In this document: positions 1 to 13,148 of the stretch, in pieces
Layout: each line of letters begins with the position of its first letter
Position numbering within the stretch: position 1 is the stretch's first letter
Source of the DNA: Xylophilus rhododendri
GTDB lineage: Bacteria > Pseudomonadota > Gammaproteobacteria > Burkholderiales > Burkholderiaceae_C
NCBI RefSeq assembly: GCF_009906855.1
Contig: NZ_CP047650.1
Span: forward strand, 5,084,001-5,148,000
Reading direction: 5' to 3'
DNA: 64,000 bases
Translations under genes and position numbers: made by a program
The notes under the pieces: generated by a model
The model's database searches: none
What the model was told of the DNA's origin: nothing
What the model saw: only the letters and a program-made list of their open reading frames with translations

Positions 1-1492
<1,492 letters not shown>

Positions 1493-1552
1493 GTCTTGTT
1501 CTCCTTGAGGGCTGGATGTGGACGCCGCGGGCTTGCGGCGCATCCTCTGAAC

Positions 1553-1568
1553 GGCAAGGCCCGGGCCA
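1553..1568 (-). promoter_or_regulatory. sigma-54 (-24/-12) promoter for the aldehyde dehydrogenase
   Basis: On the minus strand these 16 bases read TGGCCCG-N4-TTGCC, against the sigma-54 consensus TGGCACG-N4-TTGCW: the GG and GC doublets and their spacing are exact. The predicted transcript would start near 1542, about 50 bases before the ATG at 1492. A sigma-54-dependent activator is encoded divergently next door. Confidence 0.8.
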
Positions 1569-1677
1569 GCACGGATCGGGGCTTTCCCCAGTGCCTCCAT
1601 CCGGGGCGGCGCGGCGGCGCCTTCGAGGCATGCGGGCTATCACCACATCTTCTTTCAGCTTTTGGTGAGATGCTGCT

Positions 1678-1735
1678 GTCGCGTTTTGCGATGAATGGCG
1701 AAAATCCGTCGCAGACCCGCGTCGCGTCCTGCGAC
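1678..1735. promoter_or_regulatory. Paired inverted repeats, likely enhancer sites for the sigma-54 activator
   Basis: Two copies of the same interrupted palindrome, GTCGC-N5-GCGAY, lie at 1678-1692 and 1721-1735. Their centres are 43 bases apart, about four helical turns. They are 110-170 bases upstream of the -24/-12 promoter and just before the activator gene, as expected for bacterial enhancer-binding sites. They may also mediate autoregulation. A third, looser repeat, TCACCA-N17-TGGTGA, lies at 1640-1668. Confidence 0.6.
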
Positions 1736-1758
1736 ATCCAGGGGCACAGGAGACAGGC

Positions 1759-3633
<1,875 letters not shown>

Positions 3634-3643
3634 GGCAGGGTGC

Positions 3644-4195
3644 TCAGCGCTTGCTGCTGCGGCGGCGCACCACGCATCCCATCAGGCCCAGGCCGGCCAG
3701 CAGCATGGCGTAGCTCTCGGGCTCCGGCACGGCGGCCACCGAGATCAGCGTGGTGTAGGCCGAGCTGCCCGCGCTGGTGCCGGTGACCACCAGTGTGTAG
3801 TCGCTCAGCGAAGACAGGCTCACGGTCGCGCCGCTGACGGTATTGGAGTAGATGCCGTTGCCCAGGTTGACCAGGCTGGTGCTGGAGCTGCTGAAGATCG
3901 CCGTCAGGCCGGACAGCGCTGAGGCGGAGGTGAAGGTGCCCGCGTACAGCGAGATCGAGCTCAGGGTGACGCCGTAGGAGCCGAAGGTCACCGCCGACGA
4001 GACGAAGGCCGTGCCGTCGTTGGCGCCGACGCTGAAGTTGTAGAGATCGGAAAAGCTGCCGCTGCTGGTGCTGCTGCCGGTGGTGGTCGTGCCCGACACG
4101 GTTCCCAGATCGACCGTCGCGGCCTCGGCCAGGGAAGAGCCCAGAGAAAGCACCAGGGCGCCGGCAAGGCAGAGCTTTTTGAAAATGGGTCGCAT
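3644..4195 (-). CDS. PEP-CTERM sorting domain protein
   Basis: Secreted or surface protein of 183 residues. It starts with a signal peptide (MRPIFKKL, hydrophobic stretch, cleavage near AEA), has a Ser/Thr/Gly-rich body with an FSDLYNF segment like that of the FxDxF-type PEP-CTERM proteins, and ends in the tripartite sorting signal: VPEPESYAML, hydrophobic helix, then RRRSSKR. Exosortase would recognise this tail; no exosortase gene is in the window. It ends ten bases from the convergent activator gene. A Fur-box-like sequence lies about 90 bases upstream, so iron control is possible. The body gives no enzymatic clue. Confidence 0.85.
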   Translation of the reverse strand: MRPIFKKLCLAGALVLSLGSSLAEAATVDLGTVSGTTTTGSSTSSGSFSDLYNFSVGANDGTAFVSSAVTFGSYGVTLSSISLYAGTFTSASALSGLTAIFSSSSTSLVNLGNGIYSNTVSGATVSLSSLSDYTLVVTGTSAGSSAYTTLISVAAVPEPESYAMLLAGLGLMGCVVRRRSSKR

Positions 4196-4287
4196 GATTT
4201 TCTTTCCGGAAAATTGGAGATATTGAGAAACAGTCTGAAGTGAATATCACATGTCGATGCCGGGCTCTCAATAGGCCGGAGGAACCA

Positions 4288-4306
4288 AATATTGATAATC
4301 AGTATC
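4288..4306. promoter_or_regulatory. Fur-box-like operator
   Basis: The 19 bases agree with the classical Fur consensus (GATAATGATAATCATTATC) at 16 of 19 positions by direct alignment, including an uninterrupted TGATAATCA core. The site is 93 bases upstream of the PEP-CTERM start and overlaps a candidate -35 on the plus strand. AT-rich surroundings raise the chance of a fortuitous match. Confidence 0.5.
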
Positions 4307-4320
4307 TTCTTGGTTTTATT
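4292..4320 (+). promoter_or_regulatory. Possible sigma-70 promoter
   Basis: TTGATA (4292-4297), 17 bases, then TTTATT (4315-4320). The -35 is good and the -10 fair. It points toward the gene at 4499, leaving a leader of roughly 170 bases. The -35 lies inside the Fur-box-like sequence. Confidence 0.3.
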
Positions 4321-4498
4321 TGAATTTCTTGCTGGTGTATTTTTGTCGCCAGAAAATATCCAATGTATCGATCCTGATAGTTGACGGCGATGTCTTGGCG
4401 GTGTTCAAGCAGCCGCGTCGCGGCCGCCGCCGAACCCGGAGCCCGCGTTGCCGAGGTTTACGCATGTGGCATCCTGTGCCACCATGTATCCGGGAGCC

Positions 4499-4834
4499 AT
4501 GAACGCCTTCGACCAACTTCTTTCACAGCTCGCCGTATCGATGCGTTCGGACAGCCCCACGACGGCTGCCATGGAGGTCGCCTTCGAAGCCAAGTCCACG
4601 CTGGACAAGGAGTTCGGCGCCGGCAACCGCCGCTCGCTGTCCATGACCCGGCTGATGCTGCGCCTCAACCAGCCGCTGGAGCGCCGCAAGCGGGTGGACA
4701 CCATCTACCGCATCGCCGAGCTGCTCCAGGCCACCTCCAACGACATCCGCCGTAGCGAGGGCAAACCTGCGAGCGCGCGCGGCGTCGAGTTTTTCGACAG
4801 CCTGCCCAACACGGATTCGACCGAGGGCGCCTGA
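4499..4834 (+). CDS. Small hypothetical protein
   Basis: A 111-residue soluble, helix-rich, charged protein starting [11 protein letters not shown] recognise no family, signal peptide or membrane segment. The codons show the strong G/C third-base preference of the neighbouring genes, which supports real coding. The ATG at 4499 has a GGGAG close upstream. An in-frame ATG at 4484 (MYPGAM) has no visible ribosome-binding site. It stands alone between the divergent PEP-CTERM gene and fumC. Confidence 0.6.
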   Translation: MNAFDQLLSQLAVSMRSDSPTTAAMEVAFEAKSTLDKEFGAGNRRSLSMTRLMLRLNQPLERRKRVDTIYRIAELLQATSNDIRRSEGKPASARGVEFFDSLPNTDSTEGA

Positions 4835-4970
4835 CTGGCGCAGGGGCGCTTTCGGCCCTGATGGCGATGCGCCTTCCTGCAGCGGATTAAGCTCGCAGGC
4901 TGCCGCGGACAAGCCGCCGCCAGTTCACGGCCATTTCATCGACCATCCCAAACGACAAGGGCAGAGAACC

Positions 4971-6356
4971 GTGGAATTCCGTACTGAACGAGACACCTTC
5001 GGACCGATCGAGGTCCCCGCCGCCAAGCTGTGGGGCGCGCAGACCCAGCGCTCGCTGCAGAACTTCGACATCTCCGGCGAACGCCAGCCCGCCGAGATCA
5101 TCAAGGCGCTGGCCCAGGTCAAGCGCGCATCGGCGGTGGTCAACCAGAAGCTGGGACTGCAGGACGAACAGAAGACCCAGGCGATCGTCGCCGCGGCCGA
5201 CGAGGTCATCGCGGGCCAGCATCCTGACGAGTTCCCGCTGGTGGTCTGGCAGACCGGCTCGGGCACCCAGACGAACATGAACGTCAACGAGGTGCTGGCC
5301 AACCGCGCCAGCGAGCTGCTGGGCGGCGAGCGCGGCGAGTCGCGCAAGGTGCATCCCAACGACGACGTCAACCGCAGCCAGTCGAGCAACGACGTGTTCC
5401 CCACCGCCATGCATGTGGCCGCCGTCGAATCGCTCACCCACCGCCTGCTGCCGGCCATCGCCAAGCTGCGCGCCACGCTGGAGCAGAAGGCCAAGGACTT
5501 CGACGGCATCGTCAAGATCGGCCGCACCCACCTGCAGGACGCCACGCCGCTGACCCTGGGCCAGGAAATCTCCGGCTGGGCCGCGCAGCTGGCCCACGGC
5601 GAGAAGCATGTGCGCGACACCCTGGGCCACCTCTGCGAACTGGCGCTCGGCGGCACGGCGGTCGGCACCGGCCTGAACGCACCCAAGGGTTACGCGGAAG
5701 GCGTGGCGGCCGAGATCGCCAGGCTGACCGGCCTGCCTTTCGTCACCGCGCCGAGCAAGTTCGAGGCGCTGGCCTCGGTCGATGGCCTGGTCTTCGCCCA
5801 CGGCGCGCTCAAGACCCTGGCCGCCAGCATGATGAAGATCGCCAACGACGTGCGCTGGCTCTCCAGCGGCCCGCGCAGCGGCATCGGCGAGCTGAGCATT
5901 CCGGAGAACGAACCGGGCTCCTCGATCATGCCCGGCAAGGTCAACCCGACCCAGAGCGAGGCGGTGACCATGCTGGCCGCCCAGGTCTTCGGCAACGACG
6001 TGGCGATCAACTTCGGCGGCGCCTCGGGCAACTTCGAGCTGAACGTGTTCCGCCCGATGGTGGCGCACAACTTCCTGCAGAGCGTGCGCCTGCTGGCCGA
6101 CGGCATGGTGAGCTTCAACGACCACTGCGCGGTCGGCATCGAGCCCAACCGCGACCGCATCGCCGAATTGGTGTCGCGCTCGCTGATGCTGGTGACGGCG
6201 CTCAACACCCACATCGGCTACGACAAGGCGGCCTACATCGCCAAGAAGGCGCACAAGGAAGGCAGCAGCCTGCGCGAGGCGGCGGTGGCGTCCGGCCACC
6301 TGACGGGCGAGCAGTTCGACCAGTGGGTCGTCGCCGCCGACATGGTCGGGAAATAG
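4971..6356 (+). CDS. fumC: Class II fumarate hydratase
   Basis: Hydrates fumarate to L-malate in the TCA cycle; iron-free cytoplasmic homotetramer. At 461 residues it has full FumC length and all the signatures: [32 protein letters not shown] with the catalytic His, and the fumarase/aspartase loop [11 protein letters not shown]. The start is GTG at 4971, reading MEFRTERD like other FumC proteins, preceded by AAGGGCAGAG. It is convergent with the yqhA-like gene, and a hairpin repeat fills the gap after its stop. Confidence 0.97.
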   Translation: MEFRTERDTFGPIEVPAAKLWGAQTQRSLQNFDISGERQPAEIIKALAQVKRASAVVNQKLGLQDEQKTQAIVAAADEVIAGQHPDEFPLVVWQTGSGTQTNMNVNEVLANRASELLGGERGESRKVHPNDDVNRSQSSNDVFPTAMHVAAVESLTHRLLPAIAKLRATLEQKAKDFDGIVKIGRTHLQDATPLTLGQEISGWAAQLAHGEKHVRDTLGHLCELALGGTAVGTGLNAPKGYAEGVAAEIARLTGLPFVTAPSKFEALASVDGLVFAHGALKTLAASMMKIANDVRWLSSGPRSGIGELSIPENEPGSSIMPGKVNPTQSEAVTMLAAQVFGNDVAINFGGASGNFELNVFRPMVAHNFLQSVRLLADGMVSFNDHCAVGIEPNRDRIAELVSRSLMLVTALNTHIGYDKAAYIAKKAHKEGSSLREAAVASGHLTGEQFDQWVVAADMVGK

Positions 6357-6360
6357 GGCT

Positions 6361-6449
6361 CGCCCCCAGGCTTCGCGCACTGCTTGCGCTTCGCCAACCC
6401 CCTACCGGGGGCGATACCGGCGGTCCGGCAAAGCCGGCCCCGCGGTATC
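6361..6449. repeat. Intergenic hairpin repeat between convergent genes
   Basis: After fumC lie a small hairpin, CCCCC-TACC-GGGGG, and then a longer imperfect one at 6413-6449 whose outer arms are GATACC/GGTATC and inner arms CCGGC/GCCGG around an AAA loop. It lacks a T-run but sits between convergent genes, so a transcription-stop role is plausible. The style, with GCTTCGC and CCCCC blocks, resembles short intergenic repeats common in this group. Confidence 0.5.
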
Positions 6450-6470
6450 CCGCGAAAAGGCCTGGCGGCC

Positions 6471-7085
6471 TCAGTGGCCGCCGGCGCCGCCACCCTGGTT
6501 GGGATGGCTCATCAGCCGGTCGGTGAAGGCGATGGCCATGGCCGACAGCAGGAAGGCGATGTGGATCACCGTCTGCGCGATCAGCACCCGGTCGGTGTAG
6601 TTGTCGGCGTTGATGAAGGTCTTGAGCAGGTGGATGGAACTGATGCCGATGATCGACAGGCCCAGCTTCACCTTCAGCACCGAAGCGTTCACATGGCTCA
6701 GCCACTCGGGCTGGTCGCGCTGGCCTTCGAGGCCCAGGCGGCTGACGAAGGTCTCGTAGCCGCCGACGATCACCATGATCAGCAGGTTGGAGATCATCAC
6801 CACGTCGATCAGCGCCAGCACCACCAGCATGATCACCGTCTCGTTGAGCGAGGTGGGCGCCACATCGACCTTGTAGCCGATGCTGGTGACCAGCTTCTCC
6901 AGCGCCTCGTGGCTGCCGAAGGCGGCTTCCACCAGGTGGGTGAGCTCCACCAGGAAATGCACCACGTAGACCATCTGCGCCACGATCAGGCCCAGATAGA
7001 GCGGCAGCTGCAGCCAGCGGCTGGCGAAGATCAGGGCGGGCAGGGGGCGCAGGGGCGAGGCAGGGCGTTTCACCGGATCGGTCAT
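6471..7085 (-). CDS. YqhA/UPF0114 family inner-membrane protein
   Basis: A 204-residue integral membrane protein of the TIGR00645/UPF0114 family. Hydrophobic segments include [20 protein letters not shown], a second around [20 protein letters not shown], and a third near the C-terminus. The family segment [10 protein letters not shown] is present. Function is unknown in the family. The chosen start (MTDPVKRP, 7085) puts a short cytoplasmic tail before the first helix; an upstream in-frame start would add 29 residues that look non-coding. The gene is convergent with fumC. Confidence 0.88.
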   Translation of the reverse strand: MTDPVKRPASPLRPLPALIFASRWLQLPLYLGLIVAQMVYVVHFLVELTHLVEAAFGSHEALEKLVTSIGYKVDVAPTSLNETVIMLVVLALIDVVMISNLLIMVIVGGYETFVSRLGLEGQRDQPEWLSHVNASVLKVKLGLSIIGISSIHLLKTFINADNYTDRVLIAQTVIHIAFLLSAMAIAFTDRLMSHPNQGGGAGGH

Positions 7086-7254
7086 GGAGGCCGGCCGAGA
7101 GGCCGTGATGTAGGGCGGATGTTGCAATTCTAGGGGCGGCATATGACCGCCTCTGCAAGAATCGACCGGCATTGCGGGCCCATGCGGTCAGAGACACGTA
7201 AGTGCAGCTGGTCACAGTGCGGCCGCATAACGAAACTGTTCAGGAGACTTGAAA

Positions 7255-9252
7255 GTGAACGCCGTGCCTTCCTCCATCGAATCCGTCCTGGTCGAGAACC
7301 GGGTCTTCCCGCCGCCGCCGCAAGCCGTTCAGGGCGCGCGCATCGGCAGCATGGCGGCCTACCAGCAACTGGTGGACGAAGCCAGGGCCGATCCCGACGC
7401 CTTCTGGGCCCGGCTGGCCCGCGAGAACCTGGCCTGGACCAAACCCTTCAGCAAGACGCTCGACGAATCGAAGGCACCCTTCTTCGAATGGTTCGCCGAC
7501 GGTGAGCTCAACGCCTCGGCCAACTGCCTGGATCGCCACATGGGCACGCCGGTGGAACACAAGACGGCCATCGTCTTCGAATCCGACGACGGCAAGGTCA
7601 CCCGCCTGACCTATCGCGAGCTGCTGACACGTGTGGCCCGTTTCGCCAACGCCCTCAAGGCGCAGGGCATCCAGAAGGGTGACCGCGTGGTGCTCTACAT
7701 GCCGATGGGCATCGAGGGTGTCGTCGCGATGCAGGCCTGCGCGCGGCTGGGCGCCACGCACAGCGTGGTCTTCGGCGGCTTCTCGGCCAAGGCGCTGCAG
7801 GAACGCATCGTGGACGTGGGCGCGGTGGCGGTCATCACCGCCAACTTCCAGATGCGCGGCGGCAAGGAGCTGCCGCTCAAGGCCATCGTCGATGAAGCCC
7901 TGGCCATGGGCGGCTGCGAGGCGGTGAAGACGGTGCTGGTCTATGAACGCACCGCCAGCGCCTGGCCGCGTGTCGAAGGCCGCGACAAGACCTTCGCGGA
8001 GGCGCTGCAGGGCGTTTCCGACGACTGCCCGCCGGTGCCGGTGGGCGCGGAACACCCGCTCTTCATCCTCTACACCTCCGGCTCCACCGGCAAGCCCAAG
8101 GGCGTGCAGCATGCCACCGGCGGCTACCTGCTGTGGGCGAAGCTGACGATGGACTGGACCTTCGACCTGCGCCCCGAAGACGTCTTCTGGTGCACCGCCG
8201 ACATCGGCTGGATCACCGGCCACAGCTACGTGGCCTACGGCCCGCTGGCCGCCGGTGCCACGCAGCTGGTGTTCGAGGGCGTGCCCACCTTCCCGGACGC
8301 CGGCCGCTTCTGGAAAATGATCCAGGACCACAAGGTCAGCATCTTCTACACCGCGCCCACGGCGATCCGCTCGCTGATCAAGGCAGCCGAGGCCGACGGG
8401 AAGGTGCATCCCGACCGCTACGACCTGACTTCGCTGCGCCTGCTGGGCTCGGTCGGCGAGCCGATCAATCCCGAGGCCTGGATGTGGTTCCACCGCCATA
8501 TCGGCGGCGAGCGCTGCCCCATCGTGGACACCTTCTGGCAGACCGAGACCGGCGGCCACGTCATCACGCCGCTGCCGGGCGCCACGCCGCTGGTGCCGGG
8601 CTCCTGCACGCTGCCGCTGCCGGGCATCGACGCGGCCATCGTCGACGAGACCGGCAACGAGATGCCCAACGGCGCGGGCGGCATGCTGGTGATCCGCCGG
8701 CCCTGGCCTTCGATGATCCGCACGATCTGGAACGATCCGGAGCGCTTCAAGAAGAGCTATTTCCCGCCGGAGCTGGGCGGCAGCGTGTACCTGGCCGGCG
8801 ACGGCGCGGTGCGCAGCGCCGACCGGGGCTATTTCCGCATCACCGGCCGCATCGACGATGTGCTGAACGTGTCGGGCCACCGCATGGGCACGATGGAGAT
8901 CGAGTCGGCACTGGTCTCCAAGACCGATCTGGTGGCCGAGGCGGCTGTCGTCGGCCGGCCGGACGACATGACCGGCGAGGCGATCTGCGCCTTCGTGGTC
9001 CTGAAGCGCGCCCGCCCCACCGGCGACGAGGCCAAGGCGATTGCCAAGGAGCTGCGCGACTGGGTGGCCCGCGAGATCGGCCCGATCGCCAAGCCGCGCG
9101 ACATCCGCTTCGGCGAGAACCTGCCCAAGACCCGCAGCGGCAAGATCATGCGGCGCCTGCTGCGCAGCATCGCCAAGGGTGAGGCGATCACGCAGGACAC
9201 CTCCACGCTCGAAAATCCGCAGATCCTTGCCCAGCTCGGCGAAGCCTATTGA
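7255..9252 (+). CDS. acs: Acetyl-CoA synthetase (acetate-CoA ligase, AMP-forming)
   Basis: Activates acetate to acetyl-CoA through acetyl-AMP. About 665 residues, full family length. Visible are the AMP-binding loop [22 protein letters not shown], the FWQTETGG segment, [13 protein letters not shown] at the hinge, and RSGKIMRR with the catalytic Lys that lysine acetylation normally controls. AGGAG at 7241-7245 fits GTG at 7255 (eight bases) better than the in-frame TTG at 7249 (three bases), so MNAVPSS is preferred. It fits functionally with the nearby aldehyde dehydrogenase, which would yield acetate, but is a separate transcription unit. Confidence 0.96.
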   Translation: MNAVPSSIESVLVENRVFPPPPQAVQGARIGSMAAYQQLVDEARADPDAFWARLARENLAWTKPFSKTLDESKAPFFEWFADGELNASANCLDRHMGTPVEHKTAIVFESDDGKVTRLTYRELLTRVARFANALKAQGIQKGDRVVLYMPMGIEGVVAMQACARLGATHSVVFGGFSAKALQERIVDVGAVAVITANFQMRGGKELPLKAIVDEALAMGGCEAVKTVLVYERTASAWPRVEGRDKTFAEALQGVSDDCPPVPVGAEHPLFILYTSGSTGKPKGVQHATGGYLLWAKLTMDWTFDLRPEDVFWCTADIGWITGHSYVAYGPLAAGATQLVFEGVPTFPDAGRFWKMIQDHKVSIFYTAPTAIRSLIKAAEADGKVHPDRYDLTSLRLLGSVGEPINPEAWMWFHRHIGGERCPIVDTFWQTETGGHVITPLPGATPLVPGSCTLPLPGIDAAIVDETGNEMPNGAGGMLVIRRPWPSMIRTIWNDPERFKKSYFPPELGGSVYLAGDGAVRSADRGYFRITGRIDDVLNVSGHRMGTMEIESALVSKTDLVAEAAVVGRPDDMTGEAICAFVVLKRARPTGDEAKAIAKELRDWVAREIGPIAKPRDIRFGENLPKTRSGKIMRRLLRSIAKGEAITQDTSTLENPQILAQLGEAY

Positions 9253-9327
9253 CGGGAGCGGCCTACAGGCAGCCGGCTGGCTTCGGGCCAGAATCGCGTT
9301 TTGTGTTTTTCGCAGGACAAGAATTCC

Positions 9328-9804
9328 ATGGCTCGAACCATTTCCTTGCTCGTCATCGCCCTGGTGATCGCGCTGCTGGCGGCGCTCAACTGGACGACAC
9401 TCGCCACGCCCACGCTGGTCTCGCTGGGCGTGACCTCCGTCACTGCGCCGCTCGGCCTGCTCATGCTGGGCCTGACGGTGGTGCTGGCGATCTTCTTCGT
9501 GGCCTATGTGCTGGCCCTGCAGGGCTCGGTGCTGATGGAGAACCGCCGCCACAACCGCGAGATGCAGACCCAGCGCGACCTGGCCGACAAGGCCGAGGCT
9601 TCGCGCCTGGCGGAGATGCGGGCCTTCCTCGATGCCCAGCTGCAGCAGCAGGCGCTCGATGCACGGGTGGCCCGCGACGGCCTGCTGGCGCGCATCGACC
9701 GGCTGGAAAAGGCGGTGGAGTTGCGCCTGGAGCAGTCCGACAACAGCACGGCCGCCTATCTGGGGCAGATCGAGGACCGCCTCGGCCGCACCGGCCCGCT
9801 CTGA
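9328..9804 (+). CDS. LapA-domain membrane protein with coiled coil
   Basis: A 158-residue protein. Residues 1-75 hold two hydrophobic helices (starting ARTISLLVIALVIALLAALN, then PLGLLMLGLTVVLAIFFVAY) as in LapA/YciS-type proteins. The remainder is a charged coiled coil (RRHNREMQTQRDLADKAEA onward). The ATG at 9328 follows AGGACAAG; upstream in-frame codons lack hydrophobic or RBS support. It follows acs in the same direction after 75 bases and is convergent with the cytochrome gene. Role unknown; perhaps an envelope-associated assembly factor. Confidence 0.7.
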   Translation: MARTISLLVIALVIALLAALNWTTLATPTLVSLGVTSVTAPLGLLMLGLTVVLAIFFVAYVLALQGSVLMENRRHNREMQTQRDLADKAEASRLAEMRAFLDAQLQQQALDARVARDGLLARIDRLEKAVELRLEQSDNSTAAYLGQIEDRLGRTGPL

Positions 9805-9810
9805 GCCGCT

Positions 9811-10131
9811 TCAGTGCGGCAGGCCCAGGATCCAGCCGGCCAGCTGCTTCGCATCGGCTTCGCTGACCTGGGGGTTGGCCGGCATAGGCACCGGCCCCCA
9901 GACGCCGCCGCCGCCCTGGCGGATCTTCCTGGCCAGCACATCGGCCATCCCCTTCTGCCCCGCGTACTTGGCGGCGACCGCCTTGAAGGCCGGCCCCACC
10001 ACCTTGCGTTCCACCGTGTGGCAGGCCATGCAATTGCGCTGGCGGGCCAGCGTTTCGTCGGCCCGCGCGGCGGGCGCGGCGATGGCCAGCAGCAAGGCGA
10101 TGGCGGAGCAGGGCAGGAGAGGGCTTTTCAT
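9811..10131 (-). CDS. Small periplasmic class I cytochrome c
   Basis: A 106-residue secreted monohaem cytochrome of c551/c552 type. A signal peptide (MKSPLLPCSAIALLL to ARA) precedes the haem motif CMACH, and the distal Met ligand is in PVPMPAN near residue 83. Such proteins shuttle electrons between periplasmic complexes and terminal oxidases or reductases. Convergent with the LapA-domain gene, six bases between stops, and divergent from the Trp-rich gene. Confidence 0.9.
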   Translation of the reverse strand: MKSPLLPCSAIALLLAIAAPAARADETLARQRNCMACHTVERKVVGPAFKAVAAKYAGQKGMADVLARKIRQGGGGVWGPVPMPANPQVSEADAKQLAGWILGLPH

Positions 10132-10166
10132 CGCGGTAAAGTGCAGAAATCTAGTTGGGAGACCCC

Positions 10167-10403
10167 ATGATTTTTCTCGGGATCGGCATCGTGCTGCTGG
10201 CGCTCAAATGGCTGGAGATCGGCCCGGTGGCGCAATGGAGCTGGCTGGTGGTGCTGGCTCCATTCGCCCTGGCAGCCGCCTGGTGGGTCTATTCTGACTG
10301 GTCGGGCCTGACCGCGCGCCGCCAGGCCGAGCGCGATGAAGCGCGCAAGAAGGCCCGGGTCGACAAGCAGCGCGACATGCTGCGCAACGGCCGGCGCCGC
10401 TGA
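10167..10403 (+). CDS. Small Trp-rich membrane protein (TIGR04438 type)
   Basis: A 78-residue protein with two hydrophobic segments, several tryptophans in the first half (LKWLEIGPVAQWSWLVVL, AAWWVYSDW) and a basic charged tail ending RNGRRR. This matches a small family known mainly from Burkholderiales; function unknown. The ATG at 10167 follows GGGAG by five bases, preferable to the in-frame TTG at 10155. Divergent from the cytochrome gene with a 35-base spacer. Confidence 0.75.
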   Translation: MIFLGIGIVLLALKWLEIGPVAQWSWLVVLAPFALAAAWWVYSDWSGLTARRQAERDEARKKARVDKQRDMLRNGRRR

Positions 10404-10449
10404 GAAAGGCGCCCGCACCGGGCCGGCGGGGCGCCTGTCGATCGCTGGA

Positions 10450-12132
10450 TCAGAAGTCGTCCAGCACCGCGCCCTTGCTGGCGCTCGATGCGTTGTGGAA
10501 GAACTTGGCCTGCACGCCGCGGTTGTAGCGCGGCGCCGGCGCCTTCCAGTTGGCACGGCGCTTGGCGAGTTCCGCCTCCGGTACGTTCACTTCCAGCAGC
10601 TGGGCATGCGCGTCGATGGTGATGGCATCGCCTTCCTCCACCAGCGCGATATTGCCGCCGGCCGCGGCCTCGGGCGCCACATGGCCGACCACCATGCCCC
10701 AGGTGCCGCCGGAGAAGCGGCCGTCGGTGATCAGGCCCACGCTTTCGCCCAGGCCCGCACCGATCAGCGCGCCGGTGGGCGCCAGCATTTCCGGCATGCC
10801 CGGGCCGCCCTTGGGGCCCAGGTAGCGCAGCACCATCACGTCGCCCGCCACGATCTTGCCGGCCAGGATGGCCTGCAGGGCGGATTGCTCGTCGTCGAAC
10901 ACCCGGGCCGGGCCGGTCATCACCGGGTTCTTCAGGCCGGTGATCTTGGCGACCGCGCCCTCGGGGCTGAGGTTGCCCTTGAGGATGGCCAGGTGGCCCT
11001 GCTCGTACATGGGGTTGTCGATGCCGCGGATCACGTCCTGGTCGGCGCGCGGCACGTCCGGCACGTCGGCCAGCACCTCGGCGATGGTCTGGCCGCTGAT
11101 GGTGATGCAGTCGCCGTGCAGCAGGCCGGCCTTCAGCAGCACCTTCATGACCTGCGGGATGCCGCCGGCGCGGTGCAGGTCCACCGCCAGGTACCTGCCC
11201 GAGGGCTTCAGGTCGCAGAGCACCGGCACCTTCTTGCGCATGCGCTCGAAGTCGTCGATGGTCCACTCCACGCCGGCCGCATGGGCGATGGCCAGGAAGT
11301 GCAGCACCGCGTTGGTCGAGCCGCCGGTGGCCATGATGACGGCCACGGCGTTCTCGATCGCCTTCTTGGTGACGATGTCGCGCGGCTTGATGTCCTTCTT
11401 GATCGCCTCGATCAGCACCTTGGCCGACTCCTTGGCCGAGTTGGCCTTCTCGTCGTGCGGATTGGCCATGGTGGAGGAGTAGGGCAGGGAGATGCCCAGC
11501 GCCTCGAAGGCCGAACTCATGGTGTTGGCGGTGTACATGCCGCCGCAGGAGCCGGTGCCGGGGATGGCATGCATCTCGATGTTGCGCAGCTCCTCGTCGC
11601 TCATGTTGCCGGCGGCGTTCTGGCCCACCGCCTCGAAGACGCTGACGATGTTCAGGTCCTGGCCCTTCCAGCGGCCCGGCAGGATGGTGCCGCCGTACAC
11701 ATAGATGGCCGGCACGTTGGCGCGCAGCATGCCCATCAGGCCGCCGGGCATGTTCTTGTCGCAGCCGCCGACGACGAGCACGCCGTCCATCCACTGGCCG
11801 CCTACGCAGGTCTCGATGCAGTCGCTGATGACTTCGCGGCTGACCAGGCTGTACTTCATGCCCTCGGTGCCCATGGCCATGCCGTCGGAGATCGTCGGCG
11901 TGCCGAAGACCTGCGCGTTGCCGCCGGCTTCCTCGATGCCGGCGATGGCCGCGTCGGCCAGCTTCTGCAGGCCGGAGTTGCAGGGCGTGATGGTGCTGTG
12001 GCCGTTGGCCACCCCGACCATCGGTTTCTTGAAGTCGCTCTCTTGATAGCCCATGGCGTAGAACATGGAGCGGTTGGGAGCGCGCGACTTGCCTTCGGTG
12101 ATGTTGGCGCTGCGCAGGGTCTTCTCGGTCAT
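10450..12132 (-). CDS. ilvD: Dihydroxy-acid dehydratase
   Basis: Dehydrates dihydroxy acids to the 2-oxo acids leading to isoleucine, valine, leucine and pantothenate; an iron-sulfur enzyme of the cytoplasm. The protein is 560 residues from MTEKTLRS at 12132. Signatures seen are GGCDKNMPG with a cluster Cys, [15 protein letters not shown], and [10 protein letters not shown] near the end. Longer in-frame starts up to 12237 would run through the regulatory spacer into the neighbouring gene. Divergent from a LysR regulator, with a palindromic operator between them. Confidence 0.96.
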   Translation of the reverse strand: MTEKTLRSANITEGKSRAPNRSMFYAMGYQESDFKKPMVGVANGHSTITPCNSGLQKLADAAIAGIEEAGGNAQVFGTPTISDGMAMGTEGMKYSLVSREVISDCIETCVGGQWMDGVLVVGGCDKNMPGGLMGMLRANVPAIYVYGGTILPGRWKGQDLNIVSVFEAVGQNAAGNMSDEELRNIEMHAIPGTGSCGGMYTANTMSSAFEALGISLPYSSTMANPHDEKANSAKESAKVLIEAIKKDIKPRDIVTKKAIENAVAVIMATGGSTNAVLHFLAIAHAAGVEWTIDDFERMRKKVPVLCDLKPSGRYLAVDLHRAGGIPQVMKVLLKAGLLHGDCITISGQTIAEVLADVPDVPRADQDVIRGIDNPMYEQGHLAILKGNLSPEGAVAKITGLKNPVMTGPARVFDDEQSALQAILAGKIVAGDVMVLRYLGPKGGPGMPEMLAPTGALIGAGLGESVGLITDGRFSGGTWGMVVGHVAPEAAAGGNIALVEEGDAITIDAHAQLLEVNVPEAELAKRRANWKAPAPRYNRGVQAKFFHNASSASKGAVLDDF

Positions 12133-12188
12133 CGTGGAGCCTCTTTGCTTTTTGGACTGCGGCAGTATGCGCCTGCGGATCGATAGGT

Positions 12189-12204
12189 TCCAATCCGAAT
12201 TGGA
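12189..12204. promoter_or_regulatory. LysR-type operator in the ilvD/lysR spacer
   Basis: The perfect interrupted palindrome TCCAAT-CCGA-ATTGGA sits in the 95-base spacer between the divergent ilvD and LysR starts, the standard place for a LysR recognition site controlling its neighbour and itself. ATCGAT and ATTGAT blocks flank it. Confidence 0.6.
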
Positions 12205-12227
12205 TGGCGTATTGATATGCTGGGTGT

Positions 12228-13148
12228 ATGAATCCAAAGCCCGCTCCCAGCATTGACCTGCGTGCCTGGCGGCAATTCGTCGCCGTGGCCGAGGAGCTGC
12301 ATTTCGGCCGTGCCGCGGCGCGGCTGCACATGACCCAGCCGCCGCTGACCCAGGCCATCGCCCAGCTCGAACGGCTGCTGCAGGTGCCGCTGTTCCACCG
12401 CACCAGCCGCAAGGTGGCGCTGGCGCCGGCCGGCGAGGCGCTGCTGCCGGAAGTACGTGAGCTGCTGGCGCGTGCCCAGGCGCTGCCGGAGCGGGCCCGC
12501 GCCGCCGCCGACGGCCACACAGGACGCCTGCGGCTGGGCTTTGTCTCCACCGTCGGCTTCGAGCTGCTGCCGCGCTGGGTGCGCAGCTTCCGGGAGCTCA
12601 GGCCGCAGGTGGCGATGGAACTGGTGGAGGCGACCAGCGATGTCCAGCTGCAAAGCCTGGCCCAGGACGAGCTCGACGCCGGCCTGATGCTGCACGCGCC
12701 GGGCCAGGCGCCGGGCCAGCTGCAGTCATTGCGCATCGCCACCGAGCCGCTGGTGCTGGCGCTGCCCGCCGACCATGCCCTGGCGGCCGGGCCGCAGCCG
12801 GATTGGGAGGCGGTGCTGCAGCAGGCGCTGGTGAGTTTTCCGCGCCGCATCCTGCCTTCGGTGCACGACGCGGTGATGCGGCTCTACCAGGAGGCCGGCC
12901 GGCTGCCGCCGGTGGTGCAGGAGGCGATCCAGATGCAGACCATCGTCAACCTGGTCTCCGCCGGCATCGGCGTGGCCTGGGTGCCGGAGAGCGTCACGCG
13001 TTTCCGGCGCGACGGCGTGGTCTATCGCCGCATGGCGCACGCCGGGCTGCCCGAGTGCGAGACCAGCCTGGTCTGGCCGCCCGGCCAGGTCCATCCGGCG
13101 CTGGCGGCTTTCATCGATTTCGTCGGCCACAATACCGCCCCATGCTGA
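12228..13148 (+). CDS. LysR family transcriptional regulator, divergent from ilvD
   Basis: A 306-residue LysR protein. The N-terminal winged helix-turn-helix runs [19 protein letters not shown] then [13 protein letters not shown] (residues about 14-48); the rest is the effector-binding domain. The divergent arrangement and palindrome suggest it controls ilvD or itself, but its ligand is unknown. Its stop codon overlaps the lgt start region (TGATG at 13146-13150), so lgt may be translated by coupling. Confidence 0.88.
   Translation: MNPKPAPSIDLRAWRQFVAVAEELHFGRAAARLHMTQPPLTQAIAQLERLLQVPLFHRTSRKVALAPAGEALLPEVRELLARAQALPERARAAADGHTGRLRLGFVSTVGFELLPRWVRSFRELRPQVAMELVEATSDVQLQSLAQDELDAGLMLHAPGQAPGQLQSLRIATEPLVLALPADHALAAGPQPDWEAVLQQALVSFPRRILPSVHDAVMRLYQEAGRLPPVVQEAIQMQTIVNLVSAGIGVAWVPESVTRFRRDGVVYRRMAHAGLPECETSLVWPPGQVHPALAAFIDFVGHNTAPC

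Larger units (their letters stand above)
4196..4498. other. AT-rich intergenic spacer between divergent genes
   Basis: About 300 bases between the PEP-CTERM gene and the small gene at 4499. The part from about 4196 to 4380 is visibly AT-rich compared with the rest of the window; the rest is GC-rich. It holds a Fur-box-like sequence at 4288-4306 and a possible plus-strand promoter at 4292-4320. Short open frames inside it lack ribosome-binding sites and are not convincing genes. Confidence 0.6.

Noticed and set aside
4320..4502. 60-codon ORF beginning MNFLLVYF in the AT-rich spacer
   Set aside because: TTG start, no ribosome-binding site, and the second half becomes Arg/Pro-rich out-of-frame sequence of the next gene.
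7240..9552. Very long minus-strand open frame opposite acs
   Set aside because: Antisense shadow produced by strong G/C third-base bias; no family motifs.
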